Source: Arthrobacter sp. OAP107 (GTDB lineage Bacteria; Actinomycetota; Actinomycetes; Actinomycetales; Micrococcaceae). From it: 64,000 bases of DNA. Position 1 is the stretch's first letter; each line of letters starts with the position of its first letter. The position numbers and the translations under genes are program-made. The notes under the pieces were generated by a model. It did no database searches, was not told the DNA's origin, and saw only the letters and a program-made list of their open reading frames with translations. Shown piece by piece: positions 35,317-42,483 of the stretch. The DNA lies in the NCBI RefSeq assembly GCF_040546765.1, contig NZ_JBEPOK010000001.1:682001-746000 (forward strand). Direction: 5' to 3'.

Positions 35317-36428
35317 TGTTTCCCATCAACGAGACCATGGGCCAGTACAGCGAGCTCTTCATGCTGCTTGCCGCCGGCACCTACACCATCGCCTTCATCG
35401 CGTTCGCGTGGGACCTGGCCAGGAGCAGCAAGGCCCTGAAGTCGATTGACCTCAAGGCCGCAGCCGCAGACACGTCCGCGGGTACGTCCGCCAAGGTTCC
35501 GGTGGGCGCCGGCGCATCGGTGGGGTCCGCCTCGCCGCGGACCGCGGGCAGCGGTGACGACCGCCTGGCCGGACCGGCAGACCGTGCAGAGCGGCCGTCG
35601 TCGTACTCCTCCGGCACCGCGGACGGCGCCGCCGGCCAGACCGCGGACGACAGCATGCGCTACGGCGAACGCCGTGCACCGGCACGCGTCGCCGTGGCAC
35701 TGACCGTACTGGGCGCGGCGATCCACGCCGCCGCCGTGCTGACCCGCGCGGTGGGCGCCGGCCGTGTGCCGTGGGGCAACATGTACGAGTTCCTCACCAC
35801 CGGCGCGTTCCTGGTGGCGGCTGTGTTCCTCGTTGCGCTGGTCCGCCGCGACCTGCGCTTCCTCGGCACGTTCGTGGTGGGCCTGGTGATCATCATGCTG
35901 GTGGCCGCGTCCGTGGCGTTCTGGACGCCCGTCGGCCACCTGGTGCCCGCGCTGCAGAGCTACTGGCTGATCATCCACGTCTCCATCGCGGTCCTGTCCT
36001 CGGCGCTGTTCACGCTGACGTTCGCCATGTCCGCGCTGCAGCTGGTGCAGTCGCACCGGCAGAAGACCATTGCGGCCGGCGGTGCGGACAAGCTGGGGTT
36101 CATGCGCCTGGTGCCGTCCGCGCTGAGCCTGGAGAACCTGTCCTACCGGATCAACGCGATCGCCTTCATCGGCTGGACCTTCACCCTCATGTTCGGTGCG
36201 ATCTGGGCGGAGAAGGCCTGGGGCCGGTTCTGGGGCTGGGACACCAAGGAAGTGTGGACCTTCGTCATCTGGGTGGTCTACGCCGGCTACCTGCACGCCC
36301 GCGCCACGCGCGGCTGGACGGGAACCCGCGCGGCCTGGCTGTCGATCGTGGGCTACCTGTGCGTGGTCTTCAACTTCACCATCGTTAACCAGTTCTTCAA
36401 CGGCCTGCACTCGTACTCGGGGCTGTAG
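35316..36428 (+). CDS. ccsB: Cytochrome c biogenesis protein CcsB
   Basis: This is the haem-handling subunit of System II cytochrome c maturation, 370 residues. The haem-binding tryptophan-rich WWD-type segment reads WGRFWGWDTKEVWTFVIWVV. Conserved histidines occur in LIIHVSIAVL and GYLHARATRGW. A variable loop of about 90 residues (DTSAGTSAKVP to DDSMRYGERR) lies between the first and second membrane segments and is longer than in many homologues. It is the last gene of the operon, followed by a terminator. Confidence 0.93.
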   Translation: MFPINETMGQYSELFMLLAAGTYTIAFIAFAWDLARSSKALKSIDLKAAAADTSAGTSAKVPVGAGASVGSASPRTAGSGDDRLAGPADRAERPSSYSSGTADGAAGQTADDSMRYGERRAPARVAVALTVLGAAIHAAAVLTRAVGAGRVPWGNMYEFLTTGAFLVAAVFLVALVRRDLRFLGTFVVGLVIIMLVAASVAFWTPVGHLVPALQSYWLIIHVSIAVLSSALFTLTFAMSALQLVQSHRQKTIAAGGADKLGFMRLVPSALSLENLSYRINAIAFIGWTFTLMFGAIWAEKAWGRFWGWDTKEVWTFVIWVVYAGYLHARATRGWTGTRAAWLSIVGYLCVVFNFTIVNQFFNGLHSYSGL

Positions 36429-36462
36429 GGGTTCCGGGGGCTTCACTCGGGCGCCTGCCGAT

Positions 36463-36630
36463 TTACCCAAAAGGGCCGTTCAGCTTGCTTGCTGGGCGGC
36501 CTTTTTCGTGGCAGGGGCTGGCCAGATCGAGAGCTCGGGCACGCCTGCGCGTTAGGCCGGCAGCCCTGGCCTGGCGGATGGTGAACGGCTGTCCCTGCAG
36601 GGCGGGAGGAAGAGAGCGTGGGCGCGGCAT
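36463..36630 (-). pseudogene. Remnant of an AbiEi/DUF559-type protein N-terminus
   Basis: The minus strand encodes MPRPRSLPPALQGQPFTIRQ and ARAAGLTRRRARALDLASP. This looks like the N-terminal winged-helix region of AbiEi-type (type IV antitoxin-like, often DUF559-linked) proteins common in Arthrobacter. After about 40 residues the similarity ends, the frame enters the ccsB terminator and stops. The remaining 250 or so residues of such proteins are absent. I read it as a decayed gene fragment. The surrounding 36429-36797 gap holds nothing else apart from the terminator. Confidence 0.5.
36469..36506 (+). terminator. Terminator after ccsB
   Basis: AAAAGGGCCGTTCAGC pairs imperfectly with GCTGGGCGGCCTTTTT around a TTGCTT loop, ending in five T. 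Confidence 0.8.
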
Positions 36631-36797
36631 ACGAGCATTCTGCTGCCCGAAGTGGGTCTGCATGCCGTTATCCACAGTTCAGGGCCGGTGTGGAGGAATA
36701 GTGGGCGGGTGACCGCTCCGCCGTGTAGGCATAGTCCTGCTGCGCCGTTTTTGGTAAATCGGCGCGGGGTGGCGGGTAAATCGGATGGCCGTGAAGG

Positions 36798-37298
36798 CTA
36801 CTTTGCCTCGGGGTTGCCTTCGGCGTTGGCCTCGCCTGAGGCTCCCGGCTTGCGTGGACCAGGCTCACCCGCGGCCGGGCCGCTGGCATTTGAACTGCCG
36901 CTGTTGGTGCCCGGTGCTGCGCCCGTGTTGCCTGTGCCCGTTGTGCCCGTGCGGCGGGTGCCGCCGTCGGCCTGGTTCTTCCGTGCCGCGTCGTCCCGCA
37001 GCTTGCGGAGGCGCTCCGCCTCGGCCTGGCGGCGGCGCTGCTCGAGGTTGCGCAGGAAGTCGGGGTCGTCGTCGGGGGCCGTAGGGTGCTGCGGGTAAAC
37101 GGGCTGGGCCACAACCGTGGCGCGGGGGCGGCCGATCAGGAACCACAGTGCGGCGCCGATGAGCGGCAGGAGGATCACCATGATGAGCCACGTTGTTTTG
37201 GAAAAGCCGCGGGTGGAACGCTTGTCGGTCCGGATAACGTCCACCAGTCCGTAGACGTAGATGGCGAGAATGGCGACTGCGAGTACAACACGAGGCAT
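36798..37298 (-). CDS. PLDc_N domain membrane protein
   Basis: This 166-residue protein has two membrane segments typical of the phospholipase D nuclease N-terminal domain: VVLAVAILAIYVYGLVDVI, then KTTWLIMVILLPLIGAALWF. They are followed by a charged coiled region (FLRNLEQRRRQAEAERLRKL) and a Gly/Thr/Asn/Pro-rich tail. The nuclease domain itself is absent, as is usual for actinobacterial short members, so this is a membrane protein of unknown role. It is convergent with ccsB and divergent from the DUF4229 gene. Confidence 0.85.
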   Translation of the reverse strand: MPRVVLAVAILAIYVYGLVDVIRTDKRSTRGFSKTTWLIMVILLPLIGAALWFLIGRPRATVVAQPVYPQHPTAPDDDPDFLRNLEQRRRQAEAERLRKLRDDAARKNQADGGTRRTGTTGTGNTGAAPGTNSGSSNASGPAAGEPGPRKPGASGEANAEGNPEAK

Positions 37299-37427
37299 GC
37301 AATCAGTCTAGCCGTCGCGCGCCCCGGCGGAGATTACAGTATGCCCACAGTCATGCGCCAGCAAAACGCCGAACGGGAGCCGCAGATGTCGCAGGATACG
37401 TTCAGGCAGGACGGCTAAACTTGGATA

Positions 37428-37751
37428 GTGGCTTTTCTGAAATACTCCCTGATCCGGTTTGCGATCTTCCTGCCCCTGTTTGTGCTGTTCGTCTTCCTGC
37501 AGCTGGGGTGGTTCCTGGCCGTCATCTGTGCGGGGCTGATTTCCTTCGCCATCAGCTACCTCTTCTTCCAGAAGCAGCGTGATGCCGCGACGGCGTCACT
37601 GCATGCCCGCTTCTCCGGCCGCGCCAAGCCCATCCGCACCGCCGGGGAGATCGATGATGCCGAGGCCGAGGACCACCTCGTCGACACGAACCCGGACATC
37701 ACCATCCGCAACGACGTCAAGAAGCGCGAACCCCGCGGCGGGGAAGCTTAG
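37428..37751 (+). CDS. DUF4229 family membrane protein
   Basis: This 107-residue protein starts at GTG. Two close membrane segments (YSLIRFAIFLPLFVLFVFLQ, FLAVICAGLISFAISYLFFQ) are followed by a basic/acidic cytoplasmic tail (KQRDAATASLHARF). It matches the DUF4229 family, which in actinobacteria lies next to the menaquinone genes as here. The function is unknown. It ends two bases before the convergent menA stop. Confidence 0.88.
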   Translation: MAFLKYSLIRFAIFLPLFVLFVFLQLGWFLAVICAGLISFAISYLFFQKQRDAATASLHARFSGRAKPIRTAGEIDDAEAEDHLVDTNPDITIRNDVKKREPRGGEA

Positions 37752-37753
37752 GC

Positions 37754-38635
37754 TTACAGCCCGGTGCTCAGCACCAGCCCCAGCGAGAACAGCACGGCAT
37801 AGCCTAGGTTGATCAGGCCCGTCTGCTTTAGCACCGGGATGAGGCTCTTGCGCTTCCGTCCGTTGATCATGAGCCAGGCCGGCATCAGACAGGCCGGGAT
37901 CAGCAGCAGCACGATCAGCATCCACGGCCGCGTGGGGGCCAAAATCACCACGAGCAGAATGGCCACCGCCAGCATCAGCACGTAGCTCTCGCGGGCGTGC
38001 TTGTCGCCCAGCCGCACCGCCAGGGTTTTCTTTCCGGCCTGAATGTCCGACGGGATGTCCCGGACGTTGTTGGCCATCAGCAGGGCGCACGCGATCAGGC
38101 CGGTACCGATGGCGCCGATCACGGCAGGCAGGCCGATCTGCCCCGCTTGGGTATACGTGGTGCCGAGCGTGGCCACCAGCCCGAAGAACACGAACACGAA
38201 AACGTCTCCCAGGCCCATGTAGCCGTACGGGTTCTTTCCACCGGTGTAACCCCAGGCCGCCATCACGCAGCCCACGCCCACCAGCAGCAGCCACCACGTC
38301 TGGGTGATGAGGACCAGGACCAGCCCCACGAGCATGGCCAGGCCGAAGGCACCGAACGCGGCATACTTCACGTGTGCGGGGCGGGCTGCACCGGAACCGA
38401 CCAGCCGCAGCGGCCCGACCCGGTTCTCGTCCGTCCCGCGGATCCCGTCCGAGTAGTCGTTGGCGTAGTTGACGCCGACCTGCAGCAGCAGCGCCACGAG
38501 GGCTGCCAGGACCGCATTGAGCGGGAGGAAGGAACCCATCTCGTAGGCCGCTGCCGAGCCGATCAGGACAGGGGCGATCGCGGCCGGCAGGGTGCGGAGC
38601 CGGGCGCCTTGGATCCATTGAGCGGCTGTTGCCAC
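37754..38635 (-). CDS. menA: 1,4-dihydroxy-2-naphthoate polyprenyltransferase
   Basis: MenA attaches the isoprenoid tail to 1,4-dihydroxy-2-naphthoate to form demethylmenaquinone in the membrane. The 293-residue UbiA-family protein has the two aspartate-rich motifs NYANDYSDGIRGTD and DIPSDIQAGKKTLAVRLGD and about eight membrane segments. GTG at 38635 (GAGGTA upstream) is chosen over a TTG at 38671. It lies on the same strand as menE and menB. Confidence 0.93.
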   Translation of the reverse strand: MATAAQWIQGARLRTLPAAIAPVLIGSAAAYEMGSFLPLNAVLAALVALLLQVGVNYANDYSDGIRGTDENRVGPLRLVGSGAARPAHVKYAAFGAFGLAMLVGLVLVLITQTWWLLLVGVGCVMAAWGYTGGKNPYGYMGLGDVFVFVFFGLVATLGTTYTQAGQIGLPAVIGAIGTGLIACALLMANNVRDIPSDIQAGKKTLAVRLGDKHARESYVLMLAVAILLVVILAPTRPWMLIVLLLIPACLMPAWLMINGRKRKSLIPVLKQTGLINLGYAVLFSLGLVLSTGL

Positions 38636-38721
38636 GGTAAGTACCTCGTGTTGGGTCGGTGATACGTTCAAAAACCTTGGCGTGCGCTGGGCACGCGCCG
38701 CAGCAGCGCGGCAGGACTACT

Positions 38722-39873
38722 CTATTTTCCCTGATGGAGCGCGTTGAGCCGTTCAATCATGGCCAGGCGGTCCGGCTTGCCGTTAGGCAGCATGATCAGC
38801 TCACCGGCCGGAAGGACGGTCTTGGGGGCCAGCAGCCCCAGCGTCCGGTGCCATTCCTCGGCCCACGCGGCCCCGTCCCGTGCAGCGCCGTCGGGTCCGG
38901 AAGCGGTCCCGGCCACTGCCACATAGGCGGCCACGGCCTGGCCCCATTTCGCGGACTCGACACCGGCCACGAAAGCTGCGGTCACGCCGTCGGACTTTTC
39001 CAGCTCAGCCTGCACGTGCGCGGCGGAGACTTTGACGCCGCCGGTGATGATGACGTCGTCGGCGCGGCCCAGCACGGTGAGCCGGCCGTCGGCGTCGAGG
39101 GTGCCGAGGTCGTTGGTCCGGTACCAGCGGCTGCCATCCTCTTCGACGAAGGCCTCGGCGGTCTGCCGCGGTGCCCCCAGGTAGCCGGCGGCGAGCGTGG
39201 AACCGCCCAGGTGGATCCGGCCGTCGTCGGCGAGCCGCAGGGCCACGCCCTCGAGCGGATAGCCGTCGTACACGCAGCCGCCGCAGGTTTCCGCCGCGCC
39301 GTAGGTAGTAACCACCCGTAGGCCGGCGTCGCGCGCGGACCCGAGGAGCTCGGCAGAGGCCGGGGCGCCGCCGAGCAGGATGCCGTTGAAGCGGCGCAGC
39401 ACGGCGAGTGTGTCCGCCGACGGTTCAGCGAGCAGGCGCTGCAGCTGCGCGGGCACCAGCGACGTGAAGCGGATCTTGTCCGTCAGCTCCAGCGCGGCCG
39501 CGGTGAAGGCATCGGCGGTGAAGCCCCCGGACAGGTCCATCGCCCAGGGCCGGGTGCCGGCGAACAGCGAGCGGATCAGGACCTGGACACCCGCCACGTA
39601 CTGCAGCGGCAGGGCCAGCAGCCATTGGCCCTCACCCTTGAGCGCGAAGGCGGTGGCCATCGACGACGCCGCCAGGGCGTCCACCGTCAGGACCGTCGCC
39701 TTGGGCGTCCCGGTGGACCCGGACGTGCGGACCACCACGACGGCATCTTCGAACCCGGGAGTCGGAACCGGCGTCACCACCGGATCGCCGTCGGGGCCGG
39801 CGGAAAGTTCGACGGCCGAACCCTCGCCGTGGAGGGCGGCCGCCAACGCCTTGAGTGCCGGCTCGATATTCAC
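38722..39873 (-). CDS. menE: o-Succinylbenzoate--CoA ligase
   Basis: MenE activates o-succinylbenzoate with CoA for ring closure by MenB. The 383-residue AMP-forming ligase has the P-loop-like RTSGSTGTPKATVLT, the TYGAAETCGG motif, the hinge region YRTNDLGTLDADGRL and the C-terminal catalytic lysine in LPNGKPDRLAM. It is shorter than most acyl-CoA ligases, as actinobacterial MenE proteins are. The start is GTG 39873 with a weak AGGCG upstream. Confidence 0.92.
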   Translation of the reverse strand: MNIEPALKALAAALHGEGSAVELSAGPDGDPVVTPVPTPGFEDAVVVVRTSGSTGTPKATVLTVDALAASSMATAFALKGEGQWLLALPLQYVAGVQVLIRSLFAGTRPWAMDLSGGFTADAFTAAALELTDKIRFTSLVPAQLQRLLAEPSADTLAVLRRFNGILLGGAPASAELLGSARDAGLRVVTTYGAAETCGGCVYDGYPLEGVALRLADDGRIHLGGSTLAAGYLGAPRQTAEAFVEEDGSRWYRTNDLGTLDADGRLTVLGRADDVIITGGVKVSAAHVQAELEKSDGVTAAFVAGVESAKWGQAVAAYVAVAGTASGPDGAARDGAAWAEEWHRTLGLLAPKTVLPAGELIMLPNGKPDRLAMIERLNALHQGK

Positions 39874-39948
39874 TGCGTGCGCCTGCGTTGTGCGGACGTA
39901 AGGGGTGCGGACCTGGGGAGCATGGGGTGCCTTCCGACGAGTGCGGGC

Positions 39949-40902
39949 TTAGAAGTAGTACGGGAACTTCGACCAGTCGGGGTCGCGTTTCTGCAGGAAG
40001 GCCTCCTTGCCCTCCACGGCCTCGTCGGTCATATATGCCAAACGGGTCGCTTCGCCGGCGAACACCTGCTGGCCGGCCAGCCCGTCGTCGGCGAGGTTGA
40101 ACGCGAACTTGAGCATCCTGACGGCCTGCGGGGACTGCCGGGCAATGTCCGCGGCGTATTCCAGCGCCACTTCCTCGAGGCGCTCGTGGTCCACGGCCTC
40201 GTTCACGGCTCCCATCCGAACCATGTCCTCCGCGGAATATTCGCGTGCGAGGAAGAAGATCTCCCGGGCGGCCTTCTGGCCGATCTGCCGGGCCAGCAGC
40301 GCTGAGCCGTAGCCGGCGTCGAAACTGCCAACAGTGGCGTCCGTCTGCTTGAACTTTCCGAACTGGCGCGAGGCGATGGTCAGGTCGGAGACCACGTGCA
40401 GGGAGTGCCCGCCGCCGGCCGCCCAGCCGTTGACGACGGCGATGACCACCTTGGGCATGGTCCGCATGAGCCGCTGGACCTCCAAAATGTGGAGCCGGCC
40501 GGCACGGGCGGGGTCGATGGTCTCCTGCGTCTCGCCATCAGCGTAGCGGTACCCGTCCCGGCCGCGGATCCGCTGGTCCCCGCCGGAGCAGAACGAATGG
40601 CCGCCGTCCTTGGGGGAGGGGCCGTTGCCGGTCAGCAGCACGGTGGCCACGTCCGGCGTCATCCGGGCGTGGTCCATGGCGCGGTAGAGCTCGTCCACGG
40701 TCCCCGGGCGGAAGGCGTTGCGGACCTCCGGACGGTTGAACGCGATGCGGACGGTGGGCAGGTCCCGGGTCACGGTACCGTCGTCGGACCGCTCCACCTG
40801 CCGGTGGTACGTCAGGTCCTGGAAGTCGTCGAAGCCGGACACGGTGCGCCAGCGGGAGGGGTCAAAGACGTCGGAAACCTTGGCGGGGAAATCGTTGCTC
40901 AC
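39949..40902 (-). CDS. menB: 1,4-dihydroxy-2-naphthoyl-CoA synthase
   Basis: MenB cyclises o-succinylbenzoyl-CoA. The 317-residue crotonase-fold enzyme contains HSFCSGGDQRIRGRDGYRY (oxyanion hole and MenB-specific loop), VNGWAAGGGHSLHVVSDLTI and GSFDAGYGS, and ends in DPDWSKFPYYF, the usual MenB C-terminus. Start is GTG 40902. It lies 75 bases upstream of menE and 21 bases downstream of the VOC gene on the same strand. Confidence 0.94.
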   Translation of the reverse strand: MSNDFPAKVSDVFDPSRWRTVSGFDDFQDLTYHRQVERSDDGTVTRDLPTVRIAFNRPEVRNAFRPGTVDELYRAMDHARMTPDVATVLLTGNGPSPKDGGHSFCSGGDQRIRGRDGYRYADGETQETIDPARAGRLHILEVQRLMRTMPKVVIAVVNGWAAGGGHSLHVVSDLTIASRQFGKFKQTDATVGSFDAGYGSALLARQIGQKAAREIFFLAREYSAEDMVRMGAVNEAVDHERLEEVALEYAADIARQSPQAVRMLKFAFNLADDGLAGQQVFAGEATRLAYMTDEAVEGKEAFLQKRDPDWSKFPYYF

Positions 40903-40923
40903 CGTCCAAGTCTAGTAATCGGC

Positions 40924-41364
40924 TCAGCTGATGCAGAACTCATTGCCCTCGGGGTCCGCCATGGTGTGCCATTCGTGCGGGCCCTGGCTGGCCGTCCAGA
41001 GAAAGGTGGCGCCGCGGGCTTCCAGTTCGGCGCGGACGTCATCCTTGTCCCGGCCATCCAGCCGGACGTCCCAATGCACCCGGTTCTTGATGGTCTTCTG
41101 CTCCGGCACGGTCTGGAACAGCAGACGCCGGGCGGGTGCCTTGGCGTCGATTTCCTCAGTGGGCCGGATCGCCGCACCGTCCTTCCACACGAGCCTGCCG
41201 TTGTGCGTCATGGTCTGGTCTTCGGTGGCGAAGCCCTGGCTGATCATGGACCGGATGAAGCCCTCGTCCTGCGGCTCCACGGACCAGTCCAGCGTTTCGG
41301 CCCACCAGTCGGCGAGGTCGTGCGGGTGGTGGCAATCGATGGCGATCTGAATGTTGAGTCCCAT
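40924..41364 (-). CDS. VOC family protein (glyoxalase-like)
   Basis: This 146-residue protein of the vicinal oxygen chelate fold has two beta-alpha-beta-beta-beta units. The first half contains IAIDCHHPHDLADWWAETL and the second NRVHWDVRLDGRDKDDVRAE, ending in MADPEGNEFCIS. Histidine and glutamate at the usual metal positions are present. The substrate is unknown; actinobacterial members of this glyoxalase-like subgroup are uncharacterised. It precedes menB in the same direction, probably by chance of operon layout. Confidence 0.85.
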   Translation of the reverse strand: MGLNIQIAIDCHHPHDLADWWAETLDWSVEPQDEGFIRSMISQGFATEDQTMTHNGRLVWKDGAAIRPTEEIDAKAPARRLLFQTVPEQKTIKNRVHWDVRLDGRDKDDVRAELEARGATFLWTASQGPHEWHTMADPEGNEFCIS

Positions 41365-41416
41365 GGCACCAAGCTACGACGCCGGCGCCGCCTCGGATAG
41401 GGCCGGGAGCGTGACT

Positions 41417-42178
41417 CTAGGTCTGGGCCCCTTGCAACTGGTCCAGCAACTCCGGCGGGATGGTGTACAGGAAGACCGCGGCCACCAGGTTCTTGGTGGC
41501 ATGGACGAAGTAGGAGAACATCAGGTTCCGCCCCGTCCACACGTACACAAACACCAGGGTGCCGCCCATGGCCAGGTATGGCATGAGCGCGGGGACGGTG
41601 AGGGCTTCCTGGCCCACGATGTGCAGCGCAGCGAAGAGGACCACGGACAGTCCGCAGCAGATCCAGATGTTGACACGCCGGCTCAGCTTGCCGATCAGGA
41701 GGTGCCGGAACACATACTCCTCCACGAACGGGCCCACCACGACAATCAGCGGCACCATCAGCCAGGCCGGCACCTGCCGCATGAGCGCCTGCAGCCCGGC
41801 CTGGTTGGCGGACGTCTCGGTGGTCCCGCCCACGACCACCAGGATGGCGGTGACAATCATCATCGCGACGACGGCCAGCGGCACCATCGCGAGCGTGAAC
41901 CAGGGCCGCGTAGCAAGGACTTTGAGGTCCCGGGCCACCACGCGGCGGGCGGCAAACAGGGCCAGGGCGCCGACGCAGCCGTAGAACAGGAGGTTCACGC
42001 CGTAGGAGGCGACGGCCGGCGTCGGGGCCAGTGCCCGGAGCAGCGGCAGGATCAGTTCCCCGGCCAGCGCGAAGAAGGCGGCGACGGCCACGTAAAGCCC
42101 CACGGCGGTGAGGTCCAGCGGCGAAAACCGGTAGAGATCCGGCCGCGGAGCAGGGAGCATGCGTCTGGTATTCACCAT
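41417..42178 (-). CDS. CPBP family intramembrane glutamic endopeptidase
   Basis: This 253-residue membrane protein of the CAAX protease/bacteriocin-processing (CPBP, Abi) family has about seven membrane segments. The catalytic motif EExxxR appears in GPFVEEYVFRHLL, with the second histidine motif in VVLFAALHIVG and a third conserved FSYFVHATKN. Such proteins cleave membrane-embedded peptides or act as scaffolds; the substrate here is unknown. ATG 42178 lies directly after GGAGG, so the GTG just after it might be the real start. Confidence 0.88.
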   Translation of the reverse strand: MVNTRRMLPAPRPDLYRFSPLDLTAVGLYVAVAAFFALAGELILPLLRALAPTPAVASYGVNLLFYGCVGALALFAARRVVARDLKVLATRPWFTLAMVPLAVVAMMIVTAILVVVGGTTETSANQAGLQALMRQVPAWLMVPLIVVVGPFVEEYVFRHLLIGKLSRRVNIWICCGLSVVLFAALHIVGQEALTVPALMPYLAMGGTLVFVYVWTGRNLMFSYFVHATKNLVAAVFLYTIPPELLDQLQGAQT

Positions 42179-42204
42179 GCCTCCAGCGTAGTGCGCCAAG
42201 CCCC

Positions 42205-42268
42205 GCGCGAACGGACACTTGTGGCCCCGCAGGAGGGGTCAATTGGGGCCGTAACTGTCCGTTCGCGC
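42205..42268. repeat. Long intergenic palindrome, family member B
   Basis: The left arm GCGCGAACGGACACTTGTGG at 42205 (continuing CCCC) and the right arm (GGGGCCGTAACTGTCCGTTC, continuing GCGC, 42245-42268) share sequence with element A at 24783-24848, including the unpaired C at the same position. The loop is 16 bases and unrelated. It lies between divergent genes, so termination is not its obvious role. Confidence 0.7.
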
Positions 42269-42290
42269 TTGCCCGACAGGGGTGCGAACC

Positions 42291-42483
42291 TTGACGGGGC
42301 CGCCCGTCGGCGGGCAGGCTTGACCCATGAAGTCCTAACCACGACGCCGGCATCGACCGGCGTCGACCATGTTCCGGCCTGTATCCAATCACCTGGATCT
42401 GTCGACCAAGGGCCCGTTGAGCGTATGCACCGAGAGTTATGTATCGGGCTCCGGGGCCGCCAACTGGACTGCGAGGACTTCCC
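42291..42483 (+). promoter_or_regulatory. ABC-F leader with mini-ORF and hairpin
   Basis: The leader of the ABC-F gene holds a possible -35 (TTGACG, 42291), a weak -10 (CAGGCT, 42315) and a four-codon ORF ATGAAGTCCTAA (42327-42338). A perfect 9-base hairpin CGACGCCGG/CCGGCGTCG follows at 42342-42365. Short ORFs followed by hairpins control many antibiotic-inducible ABC-F genes through ribosome stalling, so this arrangement is suggestive only. Confidence 0.4.

Noticed and set aside
36429..36797. Search for a small RNA or riboswitch after ccsB
   Set aside because: Only the terminator and the gene remnant are visible; no conserved structured RNA was recognised.
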